DNA from: Symbiodinium sp. CCMP2592
Taxonomy: Eukaryota; Sar; Dinophyceae; Suessiales; Symbiodiniaceae
Direction of reading: 5' to 3'
Assembly (NCBI GenBank): GCA_905221615.1
Contig: CAJNDT010003124.1
Span: 455,442-519,441, forward strand
Length of the DNA stretch: 64,000 bases
Part shown: positions 29,584-39,047 of the stretch, in pieces
Layout of the letters: the number at the start of each line of letters is the position of its first letter
Numbering within the stretch: the first letter of the stretch is position 1
Program-made: the position numbers and the translations under genes
The notes under the pieces: model-generated
Seen by the model: the letters and a program-made list of their open reading frames with translations, nothing else
Databases searched by the model: none
What the model was told of the DNA's origin: nothing

Positions 29584-30190
29584 TATATCCCTTGAGTCAT
29601 GCGTGTGCGCAGTGTACGTGTATTCATACGTACACCCCACACATTTACATGCAATGTGTTTCAGTGCTCGCATGTGTGTACGCACATGCATTGATGTGCA
29701 GACCTGCAGCTACATGTGCTTGTCTCTTTAATATTTTCCGGCACAGCTCCCTCTCTTGCTCTCTTTCCTCCATCTGGCCATCTGTATACATATACAGATA
29801 TATGCACATGTATGATAATCACACATGTCACACATCATGTAGATACATGTATGTATATGTGTATACGTACACACATGTATATATGTGTGTATTACGTACA
29901 AATATCTGTGTATATGTATGTATGTATGCATGCATGTATGTATGTATGTATGTATGTATGTATGTATGTGCCTTCGCACATACGACGCCTGCATATGTAC
30001 ATATGTGAACACATGTGTATCTACATATATATATATATATATATATTTAAAGACACATGCAGCACATAGTTATTTCCATGCCGTACACACATATACATAC
30101 GTACACACACACACACCAAGTTTGGCGTACACACACACACACAGAGATATGTATGTGTGTATATATATATATATATGTACATATATACGG
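29192..30190. repeat. microsatellite-rich block
   Basis: (CA)n at 29241, (AT)n at 29535-29588, (GTAT)n at 29915-29970, (AT)n at 30025-30045, CACA and (AT)n at 30100-30175. Long frames on both strands come from ATGT repeats. No gene is seen. Confidence 0.8.
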
Positions 30191-30269
30191 TGCACCCAAC
30201 CCTAAACCCTAAAGCCGAAACTTCTCTACACCCAAAACCCGAAGCCCGAAGCCTGGAGCTGTTTTACAG

Positions 30270-30351
30270 CACCTCCCCGAGGTGCAGGCGGAAGCCCTGA
30301 GGGACCTGCGCGCCTCTGTTACACACGGGAGGCTTTGTTCTTCAGGGCTGG
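30270..30351 (+). CDS. putative exon, amphipathic helix
   Basis: GGAGCTGTTTTACAG then HLPEVQAEALRDLRASVTHG and RLCSSG, ending at GGTTTGG. Third positions are strongly G/C. Telomere-like DNA on both sides would be intronic. Confidence 0.5.
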
Positions 30352-30540
30352 GTTTGGGTTTAGGGATTCAGGGTTTTGGGATTTAGGGTTTTAGGGATTT
30401 AGGGTCTTAGGGAATTGGGATTCAGAGTTTTTGGGGTTTAGGGTGTTAGGGTTTTAGGGTTTAGGGTTTTGGGGTTTTAGGGTTTAGGCTTTAGGTTTTT
30501 AGGGTTTTAGTAAAGTTCTTGGGGATTGCGGCTGAGGTCT
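30352..30540. repeat. degenerate TTTAGGG tract
   Basis: About 18 variants such as GGGTTTTAGGGATTTAGGGT. Confidence 0.85.
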
Positions 30541-30544
30541 GCAG

Positions 30545-30634
30545 GGCGAAAGGTATCAAGTGAGAGCTGCTGCAGCAGTGTCGCTGATAACGACTTTCCG
30601 AGCCCCAACTGTGGGGACCCAAAAAAGCGCATAA
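30545..30634 (+). CDS. putative terminal exon
   Basis: GCTGAGGTCTGCAG then GERYQVRAAAAVSLITTFRA, PTVGTQKSA and TAA. A second frame is open on into the 30650-30735 repeat. Confidence 0.4.
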   Translation, partial: GERYQVRAAAAVSLITTFRAPTVGTQKSA

Positions 30635-30649
30635 GCATAAGCATTCTAC

Positions 30650-30735
30650 AGGGATATCCCTGCCTTATTGGGCTTCATTATAAGGGGATTTATATGGGAT
30701 ATCCCTATCCTAATTTTTGCTTCTGTGGTTTTTTG
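30650..30735. mobile_element. dispersed repeat shared with 23186
   Basis: TATTGGGCTTCATTATAAGG and TATGGGATATCCCTATCC match 23186-23282 (TATTGGGCTTCATAATGAGG, GGGATACCCCTATCC). Confidence 0.6.
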
Positions 30736-31055
30736 GGGCCCTAAACTGTACACCCAAAACCGGACGACGGGTCCAACTGTACTCTGAAGTCCTCCCTCCC
30801 CTCCCGAAGACGAAGCCAAGCCCGATTAGGACTCTGAAGCCCTCAAGCCCGAAACCCTAAACTCTAAATCCTAAGCCCTACACCCCAAGCCCTAAACCCT
30901 AAACTCTAAACCCTAAGTTCTAAACCCCAATCCCTAAACTCTAAACCCGCAACCCTAAACCCCAAACCCTAAACTCTAAACCCTAAATCCTAAACTCTAA
31001 GCCCCAAGCCCTAAACTCTAAAGCGTAAGTCCTAAACCCCAAACCCTAAACTCTA
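30736..31055. repeat. telomere-like CCCTAAA tract
   Basis: About 25 variants of CCCTAAACCC/CTCTAAACCC at 30848-31050. Confidence 0.85.
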
Positions 31056-31056
31056 A

Positions 31057-31116
31057 ATGGTGGGCCGTGGGCCGGTTGGCCAAGCCTTGAGCATCCTCGG
31101 GGATGAAGTTATAAGG
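31057..31116 (+). CDS. putative small exon
   Basis: ATG frame MVGRGPVGQALSILGDEVIR ends at AAGG|GTTTGG. It sits between two telomere-like tracts. Short, with no acceptor seen. Confidence 0.3.
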
Positions 31117-32080
31117 GTTTGGGTTTTTGGGCTTTTAGGGTCCTTTTTAACTGATCCTTTTAAGGGTTCCTTTTAAGGGATCCTTTTTAAGTGGTTCTTT
31201 TTTGAGAGTTCTTGTTTAAGGGTTCCTAGAAGAGTTCCTATGACAATTCTATAATACGGTTTAGGGTTTAGGTTTGGGGCTTTAGGGCTCTTGGGTTTCG
31301 AGAGGTTTTGGACTTTAGGGTTTAGGGCGTTAGGGTTTAGGATTGAGTTTTGGGGTTCTATGGGGTTTTATGGATTTTGGTGTCGTAGGATTTGGGGTTG
31401 AGGGTTCCCTAGCGGCCCTAGCCAGGCTGCAATTTAGAGTTCAGGCTTTAGGGTTAGCGTTTCGGGTTTACCTCAATAGCCCAAAGTAGGCAAACTAATG
31501 GTCCAATACCTTTAAAAGGCAATTATTCTACATACTTTTGGGGTCCAGGTATTGTCCAGTTGGAACCTTCTGAACCCACCCTACCGAGCTAAGGTGCGAC
31601 ACCGTTCCAAATCATTACCGGCCACTGGCGGCTTCTTCCCGGTGCCCTGGGTCTAGGTTTCTAAGGGTTGGGGTTTAAGTGTTTACCCACCGGCCCCAAA
31701 GTAGTTCCTTTTTGGTTTTCATGCTTCTATGGGGCCTCTGGGTAGGTTTGAAGGGTGAGTTTCCGGGTTCAGGGTTTGGTTAAATCCCTTGGGGCTTTCC
31801 CAGGGGACTTAGTAAGTAGGTTGTAGGTAGAGTTATAAGTACCCTAAATGGAGTTACACCAATTATAACCCTCCTTTTAACCTGCGTACTAAGTCCCCTG
31901 CCCCTCCAAGTATAGGAGAATAAAGCAGGGTTTAAATTAGGGTTCCTTTAACCGGGGTCTATAAGGGTTATATACTATAACATTAGGGATCAAAATAGCC
32001 CAAAAGCCTCATATACTATGGTCTTTGGGCCCAAGAGCCTTAGTATATGAGTCGTTAGAGCCTTGGGGTATGGGATACTA
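31117..32080. other. repeat mosaic
   Basis: GGGATCCTTTTTAAG repeats (31140-31240), TTTAGGG variants, an E5 copy (31470-31550), an E11 fragment (31698-31755), an E3 copy (31799-31915) and the 31984-32066 two-copy repeat. The segment 31590-31649 (AKVRHRSKSLPATGGFFPVP) is a weak exon candidate. Confidence 0.5.
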
Positions 32081-32187
32081 CGGTGGATGATATAAACCCT
32101 GCATGACCCATAATAAGGAGTATACCATAATTCCCATATATTCCTTGTTATGGGTAATGCAGGATTCATATCATCAACCGTATGAAG
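32080..32187. mobile_element. E1 element
   Basis: ACGGTGGATGATATAAACCC ... TATCATCAACCG then TATGAAG. An E11 copy follows at 32190-32273. Confidence 0.8.
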
Positions 32188-32433
32188 TAGGCCTTCCTTT
32201 TTGGGGTTCGTATATAGAATCCTATAAGGTAATCACAAAAAGGAACTACTATGGAGCCTCTGGGTAGGCCCTGGTGGCCTTTTTCAGGCCAGGGTACTCA
32301 GCCCTAGTAGTAGAGTAGATAACCTTTAACCTTTTTTTGGGTAGTATAGTCCCTATATAATCCACATACAACCAAATAGGTTAACCTTTAGTTCCCCATG
32401 ATACCCGACAAGCAGCCCTGAGACTCCAAATCG

Positions 32434-32508
32434 TCAGTCTGAGCCATCCCAGTTGCCTTCCATAAGACGAAGCACCTCCACGGCCGGTTCGGCGTTGTGG
32501 CTGGCCGT
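32434..32508 (-). CDS. putative minus-strand terminal exon
   Basis: On the minus strand CACATGAAATCTTGCAG is followed by TASHNAEPAVEVLRLMEGNW, DGSD and TGA, with strongly G/C third positions. It is one of few good exon candidates on this strand. The longer minus frame over 32388-32630 is a shifted reading. Confidence 0.5.
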   Translation of the reverse strand, partial: TASHNAEPAVEVLRLMEGNWDGSD

Positions 32509-32520
32509 CTGCAAGATTTC

Positions 32521-32722
32521 ATGTGGGTGGTTGTCAAAATTATGGTCGCTTGTTGGGTCCCTAATATAATACGGCACCTAATATTGAAGGTCAACTCCCA
32601 TGTGATGATGTACCCAGAGAGTCCATACACACTACTACTATGGAATTAGGCCCTGAAAGACCATCCACATAACGATTCTGGGGACCTAACTCCATAATAG
32701 TAGTATATATGGACCCTCTAGG
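32521..32722. mobile_element. partial E13 and complete E7 elements
   Basis: 32521-32600 carries GTGGGTGGTTGTCAAAATTATGG without its partner end. 32617-32722 has GAGAGTCCATACACACTACT ... AGTAGTATATATGGACCCTC (E7). Confidence 0.7.
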
Positions 32723-32764
32723 GTAAGGAGCGTTACCTTACGGGTTACTCTAAAGAGTGTCTTT

Positions 32765-32947
32765 GTGTGGGGGGCACCTTTTCTTTCGGACAGCTTCGGT
32801 CCTTCAGACGGCGATCTCCATAGAACTACAGATCTCCATGCAAGTCATTTAGACACAGGCCACAATTACTCGAATATACTAGACTTTCTATACTTATACC
32901 CAACCCGATATTGTAAGTCATATAGGGCTAGGCTATGGCGAGATTAA
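32765..32947 (+). CDS. hypothetical ORF
   Basis: 60-codon frame including DSFGPSDGDLHRTTDLHASH. It contains a CTTTCGGACAG acceptor-like site. Weak evidence. Confidence 0.25.
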   Translation: MWGAPFLSDSFGPSDGDLHRTTDLHASHLDTGHNYSNILDFLYLYPTRYCKSYRARLWRD

Positions 32948-33477
32948 AGTGCATTTGGAGGCGCGGGGGAGAGTCCAGGGGTGTCGACAAAGTATTTTCT
33001 GGGTCATTGCACCTCTTTTGGGGGTGCAGGATTTAGGGTTGCCATCCCAAGCTAAAGTTTGTGGATCCGAGCCCTAAGCCCTACTAAACCGTAAACCGCC
33101 ACAGACCGACCTGCAGCCCGTCATCCGAAGTTGCGGTCTGTGTGCCAGCTCTCGAGCCCGAATCTCTCACCCTCCTTGATTGTGGAATGAACCCCAGGCA
33201 AAGAGAACAATGATGGGGGGTCTGAATACTTAGAAATAGCATTCCCAAATGCTCCCTTCTGTAGTTACTGGTAATATGACCACTGAAGGCCATACTCATT
33301 ACCAAACCCGAAAACCACCCCCATACATCCTTTTAAGAACCCCATGCTAATTTGTAAAACCCCTCAACTTAAAGGACACCCTCTCACTCAGCTGAGCTCC
33401 AAGGTGCCAGTCAAGCCACACACCCGAAACCCTAAATCCCAAAACCCAAAACCCAAAACCCAGCCCTAGGTCGGTGA
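32948..33477. other. unassigned, open on both strands
   Basis: The minus segment 33121-33174 (EGERFGLESWHTDRNFG then stop) follows CAATCAAG and has good codons, but the + strand is also open here. 33420-33470 is CCCAAAACCC repeat. Confidence 0.3.
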
Positions 33478-33615
33478 TCGAGCTGGCTGGTACGTTTGCA
33501 TGCTGCTAGCGGCTTCGGTGTGCCCGGGCTATGCTTCAAGCAAAGGCTACTAAGGTGGTGGAATAAGGGTAATACCAGGCGTCCAGACGGAGACTATACC
33601 ACGCAAGAGTTGTAG
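33478..33615 (+). CDS. hypothetical open segment
   Basis: 45 codons with no ATG: SSWLVRLHAASGFGVPGLCF ... RRPDGDYTTQEL, TAG. It overlaps the next exon in another frame; at most one is likely real over 33579-33615. Confidence 0.28.
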   Translation, partial: SSWLVRLHAASGFGVPGLCFKQRLLRWWNKGNTRRPDGDYTTQEL

Positions 33616-33671
33616 AATGGTTATTGTACGTGACTCAGGAAGTTGCCAAGTTCATGGCTGAAGGTTTCTGA
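33579..33671 (+). CDS. putative terminal exon
   Basis: GGGTAATACCAG then ASRRRLYHARVVEWLLYVTQ, EVAKFMAEGF and TGA. It reads as an amphipathic helical C-terminus. Confidence 0.45.
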   Translation, partial: ASRRRLYHARVVEWLLYVTQEVAKFMAEGF

Positions 33672-33697
33672 GAGTCAGACCTTGTTCTTTTAATCAG

Positions 33698-33737
33698 AGA
33701 TTCCGGATATTTCAAGTCCTTCCAGGACTCTATTCGG
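33698..33737 (+). CDS. putative exon ending at an E13 element
   Basis: CTTGTTCTTTTAATCAG is a strong acceptor; RFRIFQVLPGLYS then G|GTGGTTGTC at the E13 end. The downstream side gives only Ala and a stop. Confidence 0.38.
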
Positions 33738-33834
33738 GTGGTTGTCAAAATTCTGGTCGCTTTCTGGGTACCCTAAATATTAGGTGCCGGTAGTATATTA
33801 GGGACCCGAAAAGGCACCATAATTTTGACAACCA
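33736..33834. mobile_element. E13 element
   Basis: GGGTGGTTGTCAAAATTCTGG ... CATAATTTTGACAACCACCC, a complete inverted repeat. Confidence 0.85.
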
Positions 33835-34170
33835 CCCATTCTAAAAGCCTGACGAGTACCACTTAGGTTGATAATTACCTATACTTTGGCGGGGGGGTTC
33901 TTATAATAGTTGTATTATCATGGGCCCCCAAAGCCGACTCTAATTCTAAAGGCCCCCATATTTGGATGCAGAAGGGCTTTGCATTCATAACTACCGTTGC
34001 TAATTCTGACTTGCACCGAGGGGGCACCTTAACCCTTAAACTTAGACCCTGAACCGTGAAGCCTAGTCCCTAAACCCTCAACCCCCCAAACAAAAAAGAA
34101 AGCTCTATCCCCCAAACCCGAAGCCCTGAACCCCCTCACGCAAGAAGCTCTATCCCTAAACCTTCCGAGG

Positions 34171-34260
34171 ATGGAGAAGACCCATTCTGTGCATTTCTTC
34201 ACGCAGTATCTGGTGCCCAGCACAGGCGAAGATGCCTCTCGGAGGGAAGAATCTGAGTAA
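34171..34260 (+). CDS. putative terminal exon or small ORF
   Basis: ATG frame MEKTHSVHFFTQYLVPSTGE, DASRREESE, TAA, entered after CTTCCGAG. Balanced composition, acidic end. Confidence 0.45.
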   Translation: MEKTHSVHFFTQYLVPSTGEDASRREESE

Positions 34261-34285
34261 TGGAAGGGGCCTCAAGAATCACACC

Positions 34286-34393
34286 CTAGAGGGTCCATAT
34301 ACACTACTATGATGGAATTAGGTCACCAAAACCATAATGGGGATGGTCTTTCAGGGCCTAATACCATAAAATAGTGTATATAGACCCTCTGGG
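34286..34393. mobile_element. E7 element
   Basis: TAGAGGGTCCATATACACTACT ... AGTGTATATAGACCCTCT, inverted repeat. Confidence 0.8.
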
Positions 34394-34511
34394 TACTATA
34401 GTTATAATGAGGAACCCCGGGCCCATTGGACATTACAGTTCTAATACGGAATAGGGACCCATTGAGGGGTTCCTTTCAGGGATCCTTCTTGGGGCGGGTA
34501 CCAAAAGGGGG

Positions 34512-34860
34512 TACTTGGAGGGTCGGGGGACTTAGTAAGTAGGTAGTAAGTAGACTTATAACTACCCTAAAAGGGACCCTAATTGGGGTTATGGTACTTA
34601 TAAGTCCTTAAAATAACCAATTACTAAGTCCCCCGACCCTCCAAGTAGTGTAGGGGCCTGAATAGTTAGAATGGGATTTTGGGTTAGGGAGATTAGGGGT
34701 TCTTGTAGGGGCTTTCACAACTACAAATATGTTCATATTTTGGGGGGGTTCCGTGTTAGAACTAGAGTATAATTAGTAAGAATAGCGTTTTAGGGATTCC
34801 TTATTGAAGTTTTTGTATAATATATCCCCAAACCCCTATTCTAATTATCATGGCCCCTAG
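34512..34860. mobile_element. E3 element abutting a long E2 element
   Basis: 34512-34648 is E3 (TACTTGGAGGGTCGGGGG ... CCCTCCAAGTAG). 34649-34860 is E2 with extra inner DNA, ending TTCTAATTATCATGGCCCCTAG directly at the next exon. Confidence 0.8.
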
Positions 34861-35074
34861 AGTGATGACGATGGTGTCGATCGTCGTCAGAGTTCAGCTG
34901 AGTTGAAATGCCGAGCTTTAGCCCCGAAGCTGAACACTAACCGGCAGTCCTCACTGACCTTCTCGTGCCCGTTGCAGGACGTACAGCGCAGCTTGAGAGA
35001 CCCTCCGCCCCCGTGCCTGACACTCCAAGACTTCAGAATCGGTGAAAGCACGCTCGGCCCCCCCAAGCTCTTGG
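34861..35074 (+). CDS. exon of an unknown protein, acceptor supplied by E2
   Basis: Begins right after the CCCCTAG end of the E2 element and stays open for 71 codons: SDDDGVDRRQSSAELKCRAL ... DVQRSLRDPPPPCLTLQDFR ... TLGPPKLLG. It ends at consensus TTGG|GTGAGTAT, phase 1. An internal CCCGTTGCAG (34977) could be an alternative acceptor. No family recognised. Confidence 0.6.
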
Positions 35075-35470
35075 GTGAGTATAGAATTATCGATGGGACA
35101 TGCATTCAGGATGATAAGTGTTGGATTTGTCTTCATTTTTCGGTTATTTGGTATTCGCAATGGATGACGATGTTCCATGTTTGTGGCCCTGCCTTTTACC
35201 CGAGTACCCAAGCTCCACAAGCCATTTGCGCAAGGCCATTTCTGCAATGGTCTAAGCATGAGGTTTCCAGTTCACGGTTGAAGCGTAATTTGTATGGGGC
35301 AGATTCAGATAACTTGGCAGACAACTGCGCTCCACATCGCTAGGCTGATTTGGCGACGCTGCATGCTGCAAATCCTAATCGCGCGGCTGCTTCGCTGCAC
35401 ATGAGTTCCGAGTGGTTTGCATAGGGACCGAAGCAGGCATGTAAACACAGGCATCTGACATTGATTACAG
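35075..35470 (+). other. probable intron with open stretches
   Basis: A frame reading FHVCGPAFYPSTQAPQAICA is open to 35342, so an extra exon or readthrough is possible. The simpler model removes 35075-35470. Confidence 0.4.
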
Positions 35471-35634
35471 GGGTGCCTTCATATCCTCCTGCCATTTTCT
35501 GCAAACATGATCCTTTGACTGTCGTCTTGGTCCGGCGTGCTACTTGTAGCAGAAACTCTAAACCCGAAGCCCCGACATCCGAACCTCAAATCCACGCAAA
35601 CTCAAGATTCCTACCTCGAAGCCCAAAGCCCTGA
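35471..35634 (+). CDS. terminal exon of the 34861 gene
   Basis: GACATTGATTACAG acceptor; two bases complete GGG with phase 1 of 35074. Then VPSYPPAIFCKHDPLTVVLV, RRATCSRNSKPEAPTSEPQI ... SPKP and TGA. The phase match supports the join. Confidence 0.5.
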
Positions 35635-35914
35635 ACCCAAAAGCCCGACTTCTGTAAACCCTGAGTGAACACGCAAGACAGGCTTGTGCATCCTGATGTT
35701 GACGACCCGAAGAGCGGTGCTACAAATACACATCAACAGTTGAATATTTAACATGCGCAGAGCCACAGCAGAAGTAGTAAGGCCGGTAGCATTGGTGAGT
35801 AATTATCACTGTACTTCTAGGAGGAGGACGACGACACATGGGTTTTGGTATTAGTATTAAAGTATTCGTATTAGTAGTAGTATAAACCGTAAACCCTAGA
35901 CTCTGAACCCTTAG

Positions 35915-36034
35915 ATGAGAAGTCCCAAGCTGCATCTTAGGACTGGGTCTTCTTTCCGCCTGGTACACTGGGGGACGCCGGACTTGATCCGAGTCAAGGC
36001 TTCAGCCTTCCCTTGTTCTCAGGATGCCTTGTAA
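35915..36034 (+). CDS. putative terminal exon or 39-aa ORF
   Basis: CCCTTAG then MRSPKLHLRTGSSFRLVHWG, TPDLIRVKASAFPCSQDAL and TAA. Confidence 0.45.
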   Translation: MRSPKLHLRTGSSFRLVHWGTPDLIRVKASAFPCSQDAL

Positions 36035-36243
36035 TGTAGGAACCTTGGGCCTTTATTAGGGTTCCTTTAAAGGGTTCTATAAGGCTATAAGGGTGACTAT
36101 AAGGTATCTATTACAAGGGTAGATAATAGTGTAGGAACCTGATTCAGAAACCTTGGGCCTTTATTATTAGGGTTCCTTATATTATGAATCCTACTGTTTT
36201 GGGGTTCTAAGCCCAAACTTTCTTAATCAGGTTCCTACATTAC
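36035..36243. mobile_element. palindromic element GTAGGAACC
   Basis: TGTAGGAACCTGATTCAGAAA (36130) pairs with TTTCTTAATCAGGTTCCTACA (36239). An extra left end (TGTAGGAACCTTGGGCC) at 36035 suggests a duplicated or nested copy. A decayed relative lies at 41360-41485. Confidence 0.7.
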
Positions 36244-36341
36244 CCTAAACCCCTATAAACCCCTACTAACCCGTCAACCCTAAACGCATAACGGTTTTGC
36301 GGCAATCAGACCTGGTCCTGATCGTCATATGTTTTACGTAA

Positions 36342-36458
36342 GAAGCGCGGGACATTGTGATGGGAACAACTACAGCAAGGATCTTACTGATAATCATGGT
36401 CTGCCAACACAACAAAGTCATTCAAGGTTTCCAATCAGCTACTGATATCCGCATCTAG
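36342..36458 (+). CDS. putative exon, hydrophobic
   Basis: After TTTTACGTAAG: EARDIVMGTTTARILLIIMV, CQHNKVIQGFQSATDIRI, TAG. Just upstream (36290-36336) another open segment ends TTTTAC|GTAAGAAG, so the boundary could be a donor instead. Confidence 0.35.
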   Translation, partial: EARDIVMGTTTARILLIIMVCQHNKVIQGFQSATDIRI

Positions 36459-36498
36459 TGCACGAAGAATATGCCGAAACCCAACTCTGTTTATTCAG

Positions 36499-36537
36499 GC
36501 TCCTGTACTAAACTTACTAAACCCTTACAGCGATACG
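36499..36537 (+). CDS. putative exon before an E1 element
   Basis: CAACTCTGTTTATTCAG then SCTKLTKPLQRY plus G, ending at ACG|GTTGATG. Confidence 0.45.
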
Positions 36538-36638
36538 GTTGATGATGTAAATCCTGCATTACCCATAATGAGGAATATATGGGAATCATGGTATATTCCT
36601 TATTATGGGTCATGCAGGATTTATATCATCAACAGTAG
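36535..36638. mobile_element. E1 element, candidate intron
   Basis: ACGGTTGATGATGTAAATCC ... GGATTTATATCATCAACAGTAG; the intron would be 36538-36638. Confidence 0.85.
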
Positions 36639-36721
36639 AACCCTTAAAGGCATCTTTAGCAGGATCTCTCTTCTGGTTATTCAGGTCTTATTCTTCGGTT
36701 GTTGGGAGCCACGGTGTCTGA
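36639..36721 (+). CDS. putative terminal exon after an E1 element
   Basis: AA completes Glu with the G of 36537, then PLKASLAGSLFWLFRSYSSV, VGSHGV, TGA. A second frame through the unspliced element is also open (83 codons). Confidence 0.42.
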
Positions 36722-36822
36722 GTCTAGGGTTTCTCATTCACATTCTGGCTTTTGGGGCTTATGACTTAAGGCTTGAAAGACTTCGAGGGGTGAAGGGTGT
36801 ACGGTTTAGGTTTTATTAAGGG

Positions 36823-36969
36823 ATGAGGGTTCAGGGTTTAGGCTTGGGAACTGGTTGCACTTCTGTGGCTGCAAGTGCACGCAAACTGAGACTTCTAGCA
36901 AACCTACATGCAACTAAGGCCGAGAATCTGACTCAAGAAGCCCCAAGCCCAAGCCCAGCTAAACCCTAG
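36823..36969 (+). CDS. putative exon or 48-aa ORF
   Basis: MRVQGLGLGTGCTSVAASAR then KLRLLANLHATKAENLTQEA and a Pro/Ser tail, TAG. The first six codons lie in a TTTAGG-type repeat, so a TTTAG acceptor at 36840 is as likely as the ATG. Confidence 0.43.
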   Translation: MRVQGLGLGTGCTSVAASARKLRLLANLHATKAENLTQEAPSPSPAKP

Positions 36970-37120
36970 ACTGACCAACCATGAGCCCTGCTGCCTAGCC
37001 TGAACCTGATCCCCTGAACCCTAGACTCTAGACTTTCAGCCCCAACATCATCCAACATCCTAAAGCCCGAACATCTTCAACTCCTGAAGTCCTAAACGAC
37101 ACAAAAGCCGTAACTTACAG

Positions 37121-37239
37121 AGCCGGATGGTCTGCTTAAAGCTCCCGGAACACTACGCCGCCCTTGGCGGCAAGGGCGTTTCGATCTGGCTGCGGATGCG
37201 GAGAGGCTGAGACTGGCAGCGCGAGGGCTCGGTGACCCG
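37121..37239 (+). CDS. exon 1 of a three-exon chain
   Basis: CGTAACTTACAG then PDGLLKAPGTLRRPWRQGRF, DLAADAERLRLAARGLGDP and CCCG|GTAGTAGG. It ends in phase 0. The codons have high G/C at third positions. Confidence 0.52.
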
Positions 37240-37536
37240 GTAGTAGGCTTTAATGGCTCTGTTTAGGGATCCTTTTAAGGTTTTCTACAAGGATACTACC
37301 GGGGTTTGGCGTTTGAAGGTTTAATGGGGTTTGGGGCAGTGTAGAAAACTGTTTAGGGGACTTTTTCGGGTTGTATGCGGTTGACAGGGTTTAGCTGCAT
37401 GTAATGACAGGGTTTCACTTGACACCCCCAAGCCCACTGTTTGAGCATAGCCTGAACATCCCTGAACCCGAAGCCCTAAACCCCGAACCCTAGGCTGAAC
37501 CCCAAGCCGTAAACCCTGCTATCTTCGCTCTCACAG
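37240..37536. other. probable intron made of telomere-like and palindromic DNA
   Basis: Contains GGTAGTAGGC/GATACTACCGG inverted repeats and CCCTAAACCCCGAACCC, and ends CTATCTTCGCTCTCACAG. Confidence 0.5.
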
Positions 37537-37631
37537 AGAGGTACGAACGGGAGGGTGGTCGCCGTCATCCAGGCCAGGAGGTTCCGACCCGCGTATGGAT
37601 CGGCTCAAGCTGATCCCAGATGCGATTCCAG
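37537..37631 (+). CDS. exon 2 of the chain
   Basis: RGTNGRVVAVIQARRFRPAY, GSAQADPRCDS plus AG, with a TTCCAG|GTTGAGCG donor; phase 0 in, phase 2 out. It joins 37239 without a frame break. Confidence 0.55.
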
Positions 37632-37721
37632 GTTGAGCGGTTTCGAATTTTTTGCAGTTTGTAAAGAGCCTAGGGTTTCGAACTGTCATGATACGATGGT
37701 TTTTGCTTGTCTCGTTTCCAG

Positions 37722-37755
37722 GCGTTCGCATTTTCAATCCTGTCTAATCCAATAG
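37722..37755 (+). CDS. terminal exon of the chain
   Basis: TGTCTCGTTTCCAG acceptor; G completes Arg, then RSHFQSCLIQ and TAG. The same frame is open for 60 codons past this TAG (see 37811). Confidence 0.45.
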
Positions 37756-37810
37756 CGAAGGGGCATCAAAGGACCATGGTTCATAGGTTCTGGGAACACA
37801 GCATTGTAGC

Positions 37811-37942
37811 ATGAAGAAGCTCGATCTTCATAGGGCGGGTAGGAATCATCCACAAGTTATGTACAGCTGCGTGTGGTTCTCCAAGCGCCTGACAATGCAT
37901 GTTCATACACAAGGAATAGCTTCGACGTTCAGGGTATGGTAG
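37811..37942 (+). CDS. hypothetical ORF, 43 codons
   Basis: MKKLDLHRAGRNHPQVMYSC, VWFSKRLTMHVHTQG ... to TAG. It is in frame with the preceding TAG-terminated exon, so it is either a separate small frame or coding sequence behind a single stop. Confidence 0.35.
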   Translation: MKKLDLHRAGRNHPQVMYSCVWFSKRLTMHVHTQGIASTFRVW

Positions 37943-38184
37943 TGCATGCTACTGTGTATGTGTGTGTGCAGCATACGGAAGCATGCAGGCATGCTCGCAT
38001 GTCTTCACTCACATAGTGATTAAACGAAGACACACATACCATATATCATAAACCCACATCTCGCACAGGCAAGTCTAGATGTATGGGTTTGTAGGCAATA
38101 GGGATACGTACAGTCATAGATTCAGGCATATCCATCTCAGTTCTCAGTGTTGCAGCACCAGGTGCAAGCTTGCTCTAAATGCAG
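37943..38184. other. no feature seen
   Basis: A short GT/GCAT-rich patch at 37950-38010. Otherwise unassigned. Confidence 0.4.
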
Positions 38185-38271
38185 AAGTGGAGTATTCTGG
38201 GTAAATTGGGCCGCTGTCCCTGGAAATGAGGGCGGGAAACGACTACACCAGCTGTTCAGGGTTTCCTGGAG
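38185..38271 (+). CDS. putative internal exon
   Basis: CTTGCTCTAAATGCAG then SGVFWVNWAAVPGNEGGKRL, HQLFRVSW plus AG and a GTTAGTG donor. Telomere-like DNA (38280-38440) follows as intron. Confidence 0.5.
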
Positions 38272-38448
38272 GTTAGTGTATAAACCCGAAACCCGAAACC
38301 CCTAAGCCCTAAACCCGGAACCTTAAACCCCCTAAACCCTGAATCCTAAACCCCCTACGCCCTAAAGCCCCTGAGCCCTAAACCCTGAACAATAAAACCC
38401 CCTAAACCCTAACCACCCAAAATCCTCAACCCTAAACCGTCGTTAACC

Positions 38449-38540
38449 TCTTGGGAGGCTGGGGATGGTTGTCTGGTTTTGAATCGCGGCGGTGCGGCAA
38501 CTCGCGTCTACAGCCAGGCCAATGTCTTGTCTGGGGGTGG
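38449..38540 (+). other. ambiguous exon-like segment
   Basis: Two + frames open (NRGGAATRVYSQANVLSGGG; VNLLGGWGWLSGFESRRCGN). A TTTAGG repeat follows. Confidence 0.3.
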
Positions 38541-38807
38541 GTTTAGGGGTTTGGGGTTTCGGGGTGCAGGGTTTAGGGTTTTCAATTTTGCGGGCTGGGA
38601 GTTTGTAGCAATTCGACGAAAACCTGAAGCACTTTCTGGCATCACAAAACCTGAATATGCCTTAGCCGGAAACCTCGGCACCCGAAACTCTGAAACTCCA
38701 GGTAAATGGCTTTAGGGTTTTGGGCTTATTGCTTAGGGTGCCCGCAACCTTAATCCTAAACCCTAAACACCTGAAGACCCTACACCCAATGCCTTCCGCT
38801 CTACTAG

Positions 38808-38861
38808 GCGATGCTCGAGCGCCTCTTGGAGCAGTGGGAGGTGGAGGAGCGGTTTGCTTGA
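38808..38861 (+). CDS. putative terminal exon
   Basis: CCTTCCGCTCTACTAG then AMLERLLEQWEVEERFA and TGA, an acidic amphipathic helix with consistently G/C third positions. Confidence 0.5.
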   Translation, partial: AMLERLLEQWEVEERFA

Positions 38862-39047
38862 AATTGCGGGTCCCAAATTCAGGGACGATATGTGCATGGT
38901 ACATGGTAGAATTCAGGGTCTATATCGGGTCCATATCGTGAGGGACTTGGAACTTTTTTGGTGGTTTGGGTCTTGCGGGTTGGCTTGCGGGCTCATCGCA
39001 AACTCATGCAGGTGCGCTGTCGGTAATTTGTCATTTCTCATGATCAG

